Positions 1 to 7,816 are shown, counted from the stretch's first letter. The stretch is DNA of 44,095 nucleotides from an uncultured Bacteroidia bacterium (GCA_902767725.1 CACXIM010000013.1:1-44095), one strand, 5' to 3'. The notes: generated by a model not told the origin, from the letters alone. Numbers and translations: made by a program.

Positions 1-1
1 C

Positions 2-1430
2 GCCGTCAACGGCATCCGCGCCCTGCCCTACCACGCCGGCCTCGACAGCCAGACGCGTAAGGAGAACCAAGACAAGTTCCTCATGGAGGAGGTCGACGTG
101 ATTGTGGCCACCATCGCCTTCGGCATGGGTATCGACAAGCCCGACGTGCGTTTCGTCATCCACCACGACATCCCCAAGAGCCTCGAAGGCTACTATCAGG
201 AAACCGGTCGTGCAGGTCGCGACGGCGGCGAAGGCAATTGCATCGCCTTCTACGACTATGAAGACATCCACAAACTAGAAAAGTTCAACAAAGGCAAGAA
301 CGTCGCCGAACAAGAGATTGCCCGTGAGCTGCTCAACGAGACCGTGACCTACGCCGAGTCGGCCGTCTGCCGTCACCGCCTGCTACTGCATTACTTCGGC
401 GAGGAATACAACAAGGAGAACTGCGGCTCATGCGACAACTGCCGCTCACCCAAGGAGAAATTCGACGGCAAGGAAGACCTCAAGCTCGTCCTCGAAGCCG
501 TGGAAGACACCAAGCAGCTCTTCAAGACCCGCCGAGCTGCTGGCTGGCAAACTCACCGGCGACATCAAGGCAGCCAAGCAGGAAAACAACGAGTTCTTCG
601 GCGCCGGCGACGAACACGATGACAAATATTGGACCGCCGTCATCCGACAAGCTTTGGTCAACAAGCTGTTATCCAAGGACATCGAGAACTACGGCATCCT
701 GAAGATTACCAAGGAGGGCAAGAACTTCATCAAGAAGCCTTACACCATCATGCTGGTCAAAGACCACGACTACGAAGGCTCCGAGGACGACGATCCTGAG
801 ACCATGGCTGCCATGGGCGCCAACAAGGACGGTGGCGCCGACAAGACCCTCTTCGCCCTGCTGAAAGACCTGCGCAAGACCATCGCCAAACAGAATGGCC
901 TGCCGCCTTTCGTCATCTTCCAAGACCCGTCGCTCGAAGACATGGCCATCCAATACCCCATCACCAAGGAGGAGATGACCCAGATCGCGGGCGTGGGCGC
1001 GGGCAAGGCCGAAAAATTCGGCGAACCTTTCATCAAACTCATCAAGGAATACGTGGAGGAAAACGAGATCACCCGCCCCAACGACATGGTGGTGAAGTCG
1101 GTGGTCAACAACTCCGCGCTGAAGATCGGCATCATCCAGAACATCGACAAGAAGATCCCGCTGGAAGACATCGCCTACGGCAAGGGCCTGGAGTTTGACG
1201 AGCTGCTGTCGGAGATCGAGAGCATCGTGTCGAGCGGCACCCACCTCGACATCAACTATTACATCGAGGAAAACGTCGACATCTACCACCAAGAGGACAT
1301 CTTGGACTATTTCCACGAGGCCGAGTCGGACGACGTGAAGAAAGCCCTCGAGGAGCTGGGCGAGGATGAATACGACGAAGAGGAAGTGCGTCTGATGCGC
1401 ATCAAGTTCCTGTCGGATGTCGGCAACTGA
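2..1430 (+). CDS. recQ: ATP-dependent DNA helicase RecQ, 5'-truncated by the window and frameshifted
   Basis: A 3'-5' DNA helicase of the RecQ family, acting in recombination and fork repair. The reading frame is open from base 2. It shows helicase motifs IV-VI ([20 protein letters not shown], then [12 protein letters not shown]) and the zinc-binding cysteines ([10 protein letters not shown]...CGSCDNC). At about 530-534 the frame moves by one base: homology leaves frame 2 after LFKTR and resumes in frame 3 at 534 with [19 protein letters not shown]. It then runs through the winged-helix (RQC) region, an HRDC domain and a C-terminal helical region to the TGA at 1428-1430. One extra C in the run accCGCCgag explains it. 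Either this is a sequencing or assembly error or the gene is broken; no recoding site is evident. The N-terminal ATPase lobe lies outside the window. The family call is firm; functionality is unsure. Confidence 0.85.
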
Positions 1431-1436
1431 TGAAAG

Positions 1437-1835
1437 ATGAAGAGGTTATCCATTATCGTCCTATGCTTTGTCCTTGCGACTGCTTGCGGTCGCAAGGACA
1501 AAGGCTTTAAACCAGACCGTCTGCTCAACGAGCAGGAGATGATCGCCATCATGGCAGACGTGCAGGTCATCGAAGCCGAAATCAACTACGAGAAACAAAA
1601 GGAACGTGAGCGTGACCCCGACGACACGACATTCGTGGCGCCTAAAGATTACCTCAAGATGTCACGGGAATACTATGGCCAGCTCTTCGAGCATTACGAC
1701 ATCACCGACAGCATCTTTTCACAAAACATGCAGTATTACACGGAACGCCCCGAGGTGTTGGAACGCATCATGGATTCGGTGACGCGACGGCTGATGAAGG
1801 CTGCGAACGAGCCCCGAAGGGGCGACAGCCAATAG
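1437..1835 (+). CDS. DUF4296 domain lipoprotein
   Basis: A 132-residue protein with a lipoprotein signal (MKRLSIIVLCFVLATAC, lipid-attachment Cys17), so probably anchored in the envelope by a lipid. The body (LLNEQEMIAIMADVQVIEAE ... YYGQLFEHYDITDSIF ... YYTERPEVLERIMDSV) is the helical pattern of DUF4296, a Bacteroidetes family of unknown function. It starts 6 bases after the recQ stop, so co-transcription is likely. Its last codons (residues EPRRGDSQ) are supplied by a REP-like repeat at 1810-1828, so the C-terminus appears to have been extended or replaced by repeat insertion. Confidence 0.7.
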   Translation: MKRLSIIVLCFVLATACGRKDKGFKPDRLLNEQEMIAIMADVQVIEAEINYEKQKERERDPDDTTFVAPKDYLKMSREYYGQLFEHYDITDSIFSQNMQYYTERPEVLERIMDSVTRRLMKAANEPRRGDSQ

Positions 1836-1857
1836 GCAGACGGTGTCAACCTCTGCC
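1810..1857 (+). repeat. REP-like element, copy A1 (left of the IS200-like transposase)
   Basis: Core AGCCCCGAAGGGGCGACAG (1810-1828; stem CCCC/GGGG, loop GAA), then 6 bases, then a second hairpin GGCAGACGGTGTCAACC...TGCC (1835-1857). The same two-hairpin arrangement recurs at 2412-2507 (inverted), 27206-27295 and 43969-44016. The core lies inside the end of the DUF4296 gene. Confidence 0.85.
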
Positions 1858-1954
1858 CTTCGTTACGTTGCATCATGTTATGTTATGTTGCGTTACATTA
1901 CAATACGTTACACCATGTAAAAACCCATCAAACAATTCAAAATAAAACACCATC

Positions 1955-2410
1955 ATGGCCAGCACATTAGTCCAACAATACATGCACATCGTGTTTCATA
2001 CGAAATGCACCAGCATCACCATGCGTGAGGAGGATTTAGGACGTATTTTCGATTATGTGGGTGGCGTTATTCGCAACATCGATGGGGTTTCCATACAAGT
2101 GGGCGGTCGCCCCGACCACATCCACATTTTGGCATCCATGCCCAAAACAATGAGTCTGGCCGAATTTGTCAGAACCATAAAATCCAACAGCAGCAAATGG
2201 GTGAAAACATTGGACAGTTATTATGAACCGTTCATGTGGCAGGAAGGCTATGGGGCATTCAGCGTCAGCGCATCAGTGTTGGACAAAGTCGCCAGATATA
2301 TCAAAAACCAGAAATCACATCATGACAAACAAACCTACGTCGATGAATACAAACGATTCTTGGATGCGTACCATATTGAATATGACAAACGGTATGCGTT
2401 TTCGGATTGA
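1955..2410 (+). mobile_element. IS200/IS605-type Y1 transposase (TnpA-like), REP-associated
   Basis: This 151-residue protein is a single-strand-specific HUH transposase of the Y1_Tnp fold. Visible motifs are the metal-binding HUH (PDHIHIL, His55 and His57), the conserved WQEGYGAFSVS block (95-105), and the catalytic-tyrosine helix ARYIKNQKSHH with Tyr115. The length is typical for TnpA, and no TnpB-type accessory gene follows. It lies between two inverted REP-like repeats (1810-1857 and 2412-2507), the arrangement known for REP-associated tyrosine transposases and for IS200-like elements with subterminal hairpins. The start ATG at 1955 follows an AT-rich leader. All motifs are intact, so the protein could be active. 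Whether it is a classical IS200 or a domesticated RAYT cannot be settled from one copy. Confidence 0.88.
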
Positions 2411-2411
2411 T

Positions 2412-2507
2412 GCTATCACCCCTTCGGGGTTCTAATAACGTATCATTATTCTCATCGGCAGGGGTTTACACCGCCTGCCTCCGATGCTGTCACCCCTTCG
2501 GGATTCC
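2412..2507 (-). repeat. REP-like element, copy A2 (right of the transposase)
   Basis: Read on the minus strand: core (2487-2505), 7 bases, hairpin GGCAGGCGGTGTAAACCCC...CC (2457-2479), a 25-base spacer, then a second core (2412-2431). This core-hairpin-spacer-core order is identical to 27206-27295. It fills the whole gap between the transposase stop (2410) and the end of the next gene (2510) and is inverted relative to copy A1. Confidence 0.85.
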
Positions 2508-2509
2508 GA

Positions 2510-3565
2510 TTATTTCTTCAATTCCGACGCGATCAAATCATTTAACCTTTTTGCCGCATCAATGAGCATGCTCTCGTCTGTGGGAACCGGAATCGGTTTC
2601 GTATTGAGACGGCTTAACGTCTCCGCCGAACACGCATCACGGTCGCCCTTGATGGTGGTGTAATCATTTTTGAAGGTGGATTTCACCTCAAAGGGCACGG
2701 AGGCCAATGAACGATAGTCGTAGGGATCGTAGTATTTGATAGCGCCCGTGAGGGTGACAGTTTTGTATTGCGCGTGGTCGGTCACCTCAACGGTCTTGCC
2801 TCCATTGTTCTCCTTGAAGGTCACCTCATCGAGGCGGTCGGGGGTGACTTGAACGTCGCTGATGACGACTCTCACCTCGGCATCGTCGCTTCTCAAGCGC
2901 ATGCGACGTGTGGCCGGCACCACATTGGCCGGCACCTCACCTGCATCAAAATGCAGCACAACATCAACAAAGTCGCGCAACAGAGGACGCTCGTCGTCGT
3001 TGTCGATCGTTACCAGCACGCGTTCGGCCTGGCGTAGCAGGCTTTTCTTCTGCAGCTCGGGCAGGCTACTGTTGTCCTTGTTGGTATGCCACAGCTGCTC
3101 GATGTAGCTGTCTGCCTCAAGGGCATCAGCAGATGTACCCGTATTGAGGAGCTGGTTAGCCTTAGCCACCAAGAAGGCCTCCGCATGGTTGCGGGCAACG
3201 GTCATGTCCTCATCAAGGTCGAGCTTCACATAGTTCATGCCGTTTTTCACCTTGGTCGGAAAGCATTTCAATGCCTCGTTGCGGCCTTTCATGCTGCAAT
3301 AACGTTGGTAGATCTCGGGCCAAACATCAGGTTGACCGGAAGCTTTCAAGGCTTGAATGCGTTCATGGTCGGCCTGGTTGGCTTTGTGGTAGGAGGCCGC
3401 CACCATGTTGATACGACTGGCGTTCATGTCGCCGTCGCAGATGTCAGGCGCCACGCGCTGGATGACTTGGTCGTATTCTTGGGCTTCATAGAGTTTCTTG
3501 GTCGTGTTGCAGGCGGTCAGCATCGCACCGAGCAACAAAGCTGGGATAAGTCGGAGGTATTTCAT
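2510..3565 (-). CDS. Lipoprotein of unknown function
   Basis: A 351-residue protein with a clear lipoprotein signal (MKYLRLIPALLLGAMLTAC, Cys19). The first third (KLYEAQEYDQVIQRVAPDIC...INMVAASYHKANQADHERIQ) looks like paired helices of a tetratricopeptide-type fold. The remainder is mixed alpha/beta with no motif I recognise. The product is expected to sit on the outer or inner membrane by its lipid anchor. It is convergent with the transposase, and only the REP repeat A2 separates them. No function can be named. Confidence 0.6.
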   Translation of the reverse strand: MKYLRLIPALLLGAMLTACNTTKKLYEAQEYDQVIQRVAPDICDGDMNASRINMVAASYHKANQADHERIQALKASGQPDVWPEIYQRYCSMKGRNEALKCFPTKVKNGMNYVKLDLDEDMTVARNHAEAFLVAKANQLLNTGTSADALEADSYIEQLWHTNKDNSSLPELQKKSLLRQAERVLVTIDNDDERPLLRDFVDVVLHFDAGEVPANVVPATRRMRLRSDDAEVRVVISDVQVTPDRLDEVTFKENNGGKTVEVTDHAQYKTVTLTGAIKYYDPYDYRSLASVPFEVKSTFKNDYTTIKGDRDACSAETLSRLNTKPIPVPTDESMLIDAAKRLNDLIASELKK

Positions 3566-3631
3566 TGATTCAATTATTGATCACTTTACTCATATAGCGC
3601 TATACTGGGATGCGTGACTCCATGCCTTCAT

Positions 3632-3750
3632 CGTCATGGCGGAGAGGCATCCGCCATCTCCTGAGCAAGAAGAGAGACTCGTTTGCTTTAGGAGATTGAC
3701 TCGCTCCGCATCGTCGAATCTTCGATTTGCGGATCGAGTCCGCAATGACG
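3632..3750. repeat. Hairpin repeat pair, family C (copy C3)
   Basis: Two hairpin modules face each other. The first is 3632-3664, beginning CGTCATGGCGGA and ending TCTCCTGA. The second is 3728-3750, TGCGGATCGAGTCCGC followed by AATGACG. Both match the arms of the element at 7103-7220. This fills most of the gap between the lipoprotein and the polyprenyl synthase genes (3566-3850). Confidence 0.65.
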
Positions 3751-3797
3751 GCTGTCGAGTCTCGAATAAATTAAAAACCACAAATTTCGCTCCAAAA

Positions 3798-3828
3798 TTG
3801 CCCAAACGGGAATAAATCTTTAATTTTG
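3798..3828 (+). promoter_or_regulatory. Bacteroidetes-type promoter of the polyprenyl synthase gene
   Basis: TTG at 3798-3800, a 20-base spacer, then TAATTTTG (TAnnTTTG) at 3821-3828. The start codon at 3851 leaves a leader of roughly 15 bases. Confidence 0.6.
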
Positions 3829-3850
3829 TGGCATCGAAACCTCTATTTCC

Positions 3851-4822
3851 ATGGAAAAAATCAAGCAACTGCAACAGGATTTCGCTGATTTCTTGGCGAA
3901 AATCGACTTCGACAAACAACCGAAAGAGTTATACGAGCCCATTTCCTATACCCTCCTTCAAAGCGGCAAACGCCTCCGCCCCATGCTCTGCCTCTTGGCC
4001 AACGAGCTGTTTGACGGCGACGAGCAAGAAGCCCTTTGGCCTGCCTTGGCCTTGGAGACCTTCCACAACTTCACCCTCATCCACGACGACATCATGGATA
4101 AAGCCCCACTGCGCCGCGGCAAGGAAACAGTATACCAGAAATGGAACGCCGACATCGCCATCCTCTCAGGCGACGCCATGCTGGCCCAAGCCTTCCAATA
4201 TGCACTGAAACCCAAAAAAGGCGCCGAAGTCGCCCAACAGCTCGGCAAGGTGGCCATCGAGATCTGCGAGGGACAACAAATGGACCTCAACTTCGAGACC
4301 CTAGGCAACGTGACCATCCCCGAATACCTGGAGATGATCCGGCTGAAGACCGCCGTGCTGCTGGCTACAGCCTTGCAGATGGGTGCCACCGTGGCGGGCG
4401 CGCCTGCCAACGACATCCAACGGCTCTACGACTTCGGCATCAACATGGGCATGAGCTTCCAGCTGCAAGACGACATCCTCGACCTTTACAGCGACGTGGC
4501 CGTGTTCGGCAAGCGCCATGGCGGCGACATCGCCGACAACAAGAAGACTTACCTCTACCTGAAGGCGCTGGAGCTGGCCTCGGACAGAGACCGCAAACGC
4601 CTCGAATACCTTTTCACCCTACGCATCGACCATGACGAGGAAGAGAAAATAGAGGAGGTCCAAGCCATCTACGATAGCCTGCACGTGAAGGAAGCCGTAG
4701 AAGCAGTGATGCTCGACTACGACCGACGTGCCTTCGAGGCTTTGGAAGCCGTCGGCCTGCCCGAAGAAAAGAAAAAGCACCTCCGTGCCTACGCCGAGTT
4801 GCTTTCAGGAAGAAAGAAATAA
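3851..4822 (+). CDS. Polyprenyl (farnesyl/geranylgeranyl) diphosphate synthase
   Basis: A 323-residue all-helical trans-isoprenyl diphosphate synthase. It joins isopentenyl diphosphate units to an allylic diphosphate, feeding quinone side chains and undecaprenyl synthesis in the cytoplasm. Landmarks are GKRLRP (39-44), the first aspartate-rich motif DDIMD (79-83), RLKTA (164-168), FQLQDDILD with the second motif DDILD (207-211), and KKTYL (231-235). Length and motifs are those of short- to medium-chain synthases; the exact product length cannot be read safely. It has its own promoter at 3798-3828 and a terminator directly after it. Confidence 0.9.
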   Translation: MEKIKQLQQDFADFLAKIDFDKQPKELYEPISYTLLQSGKRLRPMLCLLANELFDGDEQEALWPALALETFHNFTLIHDDIMDKAPLRRGKETVYQKWNADIAILSGDAMLAQAFQYALKPKKGAEVAQQLGKVAIEICEGQQMDLNFETLGNVTIPEYLEMIRLKTAVLLATALQMGATVAGAPANDIQRLYDFGINMGMSFQLQDDILDLYSDVAVFGKRHGGDIADNKKTYLYLKALELASDRDRKRLEYLFTLRIDHDEEEKIEEVQAIYDSLHVKEAVEAVMLDYDRRAFEALEAVGLPEEKKKHLRAYAELLSGRKK

Positions 4823-4825
4823 AAA

Positions 4826-4860
4826 AGAAGAGGTTCCTTTCGGAGCCTCTTCTCATTTTT
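4826..4860. terminator. Bidirectional intrinsic terminator
   Basis: The stem AGAAGAGGTTCC (4826-4837) pairs with GGAGCCTCTTCT (4842-4853). A T-run follows on the plus strand, and a T-rich stretch (opposite 4821-4826) follows on the minus strand. It serves the convergent genes at 3851-4822 and 4875-5648. Confidence 0.8.
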
Positions 4861-4874
4861 ACTTGCCAACCAAT

Positions 4875-5648
4875 TTACTTGATGGGGCTGTTGCCACCAG
4901 TAGTCTTGTCAGTCTTGGCATCATTCTTCTGCTTCGGTCTCACAGCATTCTCGGTATTGGGCTTGAGTGTGGTCTTACCAGTCTTGGCATCTGACTTAAC
5001 TCTTTCCTGACCCTTTCTGGCCGGTCTGGCGGTCTTATCCACTTGTTGGTTGTTGGCAGCCTTTTCGGCCTTTGCATCGTTCTTCTGCTTAGGCTTTGCA
5101 GCTTGTTTCATCATAGGCTCGCCATTGTCGGCCTTCTTAGCCTTGACATCGTTCTTCTGCTGAGGCTTTGCAGCTTGTTTCACCATAGGCTCGCCATTGT
5201 CGGCCTTCTGAGCCTTGACATCGTTCTTCTGCTGAGGCTTTGCAGCTTGTTTCATCATAGGCTCGCCATTGTCGACCTTCTGAGCCTTGACATCGTTCTT
5301 CTGCTGAGGCTTTACAGCTGCTTTCATGGCAGGAGCGTTATTGTCAGTCTTTTCGGTTTTGACATCGTTACCCTGCTTCGGTCTGACAGCTTTCTCGCCG
5401 TCGTACTTGGCCTTACCGGTATTGTTGTCAGGAGTAACTTTGTCTTTGTTCTCATCCTTGTTGCTGGAGAGTCCAGTACCAGCTTGAGGCTTTTCTTGGG
5501 GGTTGATGCTCTGAGATGATGGCTTTTCAGGCTTTTCAGTCTTTTCACCCTTTTCACCCTTGAGGACGGTTTGAGCATTTACATTTTGAACGCTCAGGGC
5601 GCTCACGGCAAACATTGCCAGGATTCCGAAAACGATAGATTTTTTCAT
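4875..5648 (-). CDS. Secreted Lys/Gln-rich tandem-repeat protein
   Basis: A 257-residue protein with a Sec signal peptide (MKKSIVFGILAMFAVSALS...VNAQ, cut near residue 26). The mature part is low-complexity and highly charged. Units of the form KPQQKNDVKAQK-DNGEPM repeat, with more diverged VRPKQGNDVKTEK-type units at both ends. Three central units are 24 residues long (72 bp at DNA level, 5101-5316) and almost identical, so they expanded recently. There are no cysteines, no barrel and no sorting domain, so the mature part is probably disordered and periplasmic or exported. I recognise no family. Slippage at the repeats could vary the length between strains. Confidence 0.65.
   Translation of the reverse strand: MKKSIVFGILAMFAVSALSVQNVNAQTVLKGEKGEKTEKPEKPSSQSINPQEKPQAGTGLSSNKDENKDKVTPDNNTGKAKYDGEKAVRPKQGNDVKTEKTDNNAPAMKAAVKPQQKNDVKAQKVDNGEPMMKQAAKPQQKNDVKAQKADNGEPMVKQAAKPQQKNDVKAKKADNGEPMMKQAAKPKQKNDAKAEKAANNQQVDKTARPARKGQERVKSDAKTGKTTLKPNTENAVRPKQKNDAKTDKTTGGNSPIK
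5101..5316 (-). repeat. 72-bp tandem repeat, three copies
   Basis: Copies at 5101-5172, 5173-5244 and 5245-5316, each encoding 24 residues in frame and differing by only a few bases. Weaker units flank the block. The period is a multiple of three, so copy-number change keeps the frame. Confidence 0.9.
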
Positions 5649-5715
5649 ACTGATTAAGTTTTTAAGTGTTAATAATGTGTTTTGTTTTTGTTCATCTTTT
5701 ACGCTTCAATCAAAA

Positions 5716-5747
5716 TACAAAAACCGTGCCAGAAAATAAATCACGGT
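5716..5747 (-). terminator. Intrinsic terminator of queA overlapping its stop codon
   Basis: On the minus strand ACCGTG pairs with CACGGT across a 13-base loop and is followed by TTTTTG. The upstream stem half contains the last codon and TGA of queA (5741-5747). Confidence 0.6.
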
Positions 5748-6952
5748 AAAAATAAACAACTGTCTCCATAACTCAAGAAACGGAAACCGTGGTCCAAGGC
5801 AAAGCGGTAGCAGGCCTGCCAACGTTCGCCGATAAGGGCTGAGACCAATAGTAGCAAGGTGCTCTTGGGTTGATGGAAGTTGGTGATCAGCCCCGTGATG
5901 ACACGCATATTATAAGAAGGTGCAATCATGAGGGCCGTAGTGGCCTCGAGGCGGGTAAGGCCATGAAGGTCGAGGTAGGTCAAGACATATTGTAGCGCCT
6001 CGGGGGTCGACAGTGGGGCATGGCTCTCGTATGGGAACCATTGTTCCAGATGAAGCTGTCGCAGCTCGGAGCCCTGCTCTTTGAGCATCACGCCGATCCA
6101 ATAGAGGCTTTCGAGGGTGCGGGTGCTGGTGGTGCCGACAGGCACAACTGGCTTCCCATGGTGTGCTATCAGGTCGGCAATCAGCGACCTGCGCACGATG
6201 ATGGTCTCGGAATGCATGGTGTGCTGACCGATGGTTTCGGTAGCAACCGGTTTGAACGTCCCCGCCCCGACGTGCAGCGTCACCTCATCGAAGGTGAAGC
6301 CACGGTCATGCAAGGCAGCGATAAGAGGCTGGGTGAAATGCAATCCCGCCGTGGGTGCAGCCACCGAACCGTCGTAACGGGCGAAGACGGTCTGGTAGCG
6401 ATCGCGGTCGGCAGGCTCGGCATCGCGGTGCAGATAAGGCGGCAGAGGGATTTCGCCCGCAGCTTCAAGCACCGACGCGAATGGTAGAGGAGCGGGCGTC
6501 CATGAGAACTCGATGTCGGCATACTGGTCGTTTTGCGCGATGCGCTGCGCCGACAAGGTGACGGGCTGACCACCAACGGAGAGTTCCATCGTAAGCGGGC
6601 CCTCTTTCCAACGTTTTGAGTTGCCGATGAGGCATTTCCAGCGTACAGGCGATGCGGCGGCAAAGGCCACCTGATAGTCCTGCTCAGGCTCAAGGCAAAA
6701 CACCTCGATGCGCGAGCCCGTGGCCTTGTGGAACTGCAGACGGGCACGGATGACCTTAGTCTCGTTGAAGACCAGCAAGGCACCCTCCGGCAGGAAGTCA
6801 CCGATATGCCTAAACTGCGACTCGCTGATGGCGTCGCCTTGCAACACCAAGAGCTTCGAAGCGTCGCGCTCGGGCAAGGGATACTTGGCGATGCGCTCCT
6901 CGGGCAAGGGGTAGTTGTAGGCTTCAATCGAGATGTCTTTCACCGCATTCAT
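5741..6952 (-). CDS. queA: tRNA preQ1(34) S-adenosylmethionine ribosyltransferase-isomerase QueA
   Basis: This enzyme transfers and isomerises the ribosyl part of SAM onto 7-aminomethyl-7-deazaguanine in tRNA, giving epoxyqueuosine. It acts in the cytoplasm late in queuosine synthesis. Recognisable blocks are IEAYNYPLPEERIAKYPLPE near the N-terminus, LLVFNETKVIRARL, SVAAPTAGLHFT, VTLHVGAGTFKPV and the C-terminal LITNFHQPKSTLLLLVSAL. At 403 residues it is longer than the roughly 350-residue enterobacterial enzyme, as many Bacteroidetes homologues are. A TATATTTG box lies at 6969-6976, 17 bases upstream of the start. No other queuosine gene is nearby. Confidence 0.93.
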   Translation of the reverse strand: MNAVKDISIEAYNYPLPEERIAKYPLPERDASKLLVLQGDAISESQFRHIGDFLPEGALLVFNETKVIRARLQFHKATGSRIEVFCLEPEQDYQVAFAAASPVRWKCLIGNSKRWKEGPLTMELSVGGQPVTLSAQRIAQNDQYADIEFSWTPAPLPFASVLEAAGEIPLPPYLHRDAEPADRDRYQTVFARYDGSVAAPTAGLHFTQPLIAALHDRGFTFDEVTLHVGAGTFKPVATETIGQHTMHSETIIVRRSLIADLIAHHGKPVVPVGTTSTRTLESLYWIGVMLKEQGSELRQLHLEQWFPYESHAPLSTPEALQYVLTYLDLHGLTRLEATTALMIAPSYNMRVITGLITNFHQPKSTLLLLVSALIGERWQACYRFALDHGFRFLSYGDSCLFLP

Positions 6953-6968
6953 CGTCGGAATTTTTCCG

Positions 6969-6976
6969 CAAATATA
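6969..6976 (-). promoter_or_regulatory. -7 box of queA
   Basis: TATATTTG on the minus strand, matching TAnnTTTG, 17 bases before the queA ATG. Confidence 0.5.
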
Positions 6977-7013
6977 GGGATTTTCTTTTGGGATAGGCCT
7001 ATTTTGGGAAAAA

Positions 7014-7333
7014 AGATTCCCCCCGGGGAATGGAGTGCTGTTGATATATAATAACGCGGCGGCCTAAGTTACCTTCAAATACCAAAGACACCCCCTTCTT
7101 CCTCAGGAGATGGCGGATCCTTGTCCGCCATGACGGCCTAAGGGTGTAGTGTAGTATCCCAGAAGCAATCACAAACCCGTTTCAAAGCGTCATCGCGGAC
7201 TCGATCCGCGATCTCCTGAAGACAAGTTCCATAAGCCGCCGCCGAATAGGAGCAACAACCCTCCATTAACTCCGTTGAAATGCTCTGCATTCGATGAAAT
7301 CAATCTTCGATTTCCCGCACAGCGGGAATCTTA
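7014..7333. repeat. Composite inverted-repeat element, family D with nested family C
   Basis: This stretch fills most of the 456-base gap between queA and the GtrA-like gene. The left arm AGATTCCCCCCGGGGAATGG (7014-7033) continues to GCGGCGGCCTA. The right side holds CATAAGCCGCCGC (7231-7243), TTAACTCC, and TTTCCCGCACAGCGGGAATC near the end. Both sides correspond to the arms of the clean copy at 31303-31432. Between the arms sits a complete family C element (7103-7220), suggesting insertion of one repeat into another. Confidence 0.6.
7103..7220. repeat. Inverted hairpin element, family C (copy C1)
   Basis: The left arm starts TCAGGAGATGGCGGATCC; the right arm read in reverse complement starts TCAGGAGATCGCGGATCG. 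Each arm is itself a hairpin (GGCGGA/TCCGCC and CGCGGA/TCCGCG) ending in ATGACG. The interior is about 93% identical (6 differences in about 85 bases) to 18871-18955, which lies in the opposite orientation. Confidence 0.8.
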
Positions 7334-7374
7334 CCGATTTTTCCCTATCCCATCCACACCTTATTAATTATTAC

Positions 7375-7382
7375 TATTTTTG
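7375..7382 (+). promoter_or_regulatory. -7 box of the GtrA-like gene
   Basis: TATTTTTG (TAnnTTTG), 26 bases upstream of the ATG at 7409. Confidence 0.5.
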
Positions 7383-7408
7383 CAAACTGAAAGTATTAAA
7401 TTAAACCG

Positions 7409-7816
7409 ATGAAATCCTTGATGCATATAGCATTCAACCGTGCCTTCTTCATGAAATTCCTGAAGTTTGGTGTGGTGGGCCTTTCAGGGGTGTTCGTCAA
7501 CTTCGGCGTCACCTACGTGTGCAAGGAATGGCTCAAGTGGAACAAATACCTGAGCAACATTCTGGGCTTCGTCGTGGCGGCTTCGACCAACTACCTACTC
7601 AACCGCATCTGGACCTTTGAGAGCAACAACCCGCAGATTGGGGTGGAATACGTGAAGTATTTCGTCATCGCGCTGGTAGGCTTGGGCATCGACACCTTCA
7701 CGGTGTGGCTGCTCAACGGCAAGCTGAAGTGGAACTTCTACCTGAGCAAGGTGTTTGCCGTGGGCGCTTCCACGCTTTGGAATTTCTTCGGCAATCTGTT
7801 ATTCACGTTCGCATGA
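7409..7816 (+). CDS. GtrA-like family membrane protein
   Basis: A 135-residue integral membrane protein with four hydrophobic segments (about residues 19-38, 48-64, 86-104 and 113-133 by eye). The opening FLKFGVVGLSGVFVNFGVTY and the closing YLSKVFAVGASTLWNFFGNL are typical of the GtrA family (GtrA/DPMS-like flippase-type subunits). These help move lipid-linked sugars across the cytoplasmic membrane for polysaccharide or glycolipid assembly. No glycosyltransferase gene is adjacent, so the substrate is unknown. An internal Met at residue 15 (MKFLKFG) is an alternative start. A hairpin follows the stop. Confidence 0.82.
   Translation: MKSLMHIAFNRAFFMKFLKFGVVGLSGVFVNFGVTYVCKEWLKWNKYLSNILGFVVAASTNYLLNRIWTFESNNPQIGVEYVKYFVIALVGLGIDTFTVWLLNGKLKWNFYLSKVFAVGASTLWNFFGNLLFTFA

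Noticed and set aside
528-540. Programmed frameshift in recQ
   Set aside because: No slippery heptamer, rare-codon stall or downstream pseudoknot is apparent; an indel error is simpler.
1858-1920. GTTAC/GTTAT-rich stretch upstream of the transposase as a functional site
   Set aside because: It is a loose low-complexity run without fixed period or symmetry; nothing supports a specific role.
5101-5316. Possible CRISPR-like array
   Set aside because: The repeats are directly adjacent with no unique spacers, and they are in-frame coding sequence.
5043-5519. Leu-rich repetitive plus-strand frame
   Set aside because: It is the reverse complement of the 72-bp tandem repeats, so the apparent repeats are a by-product.
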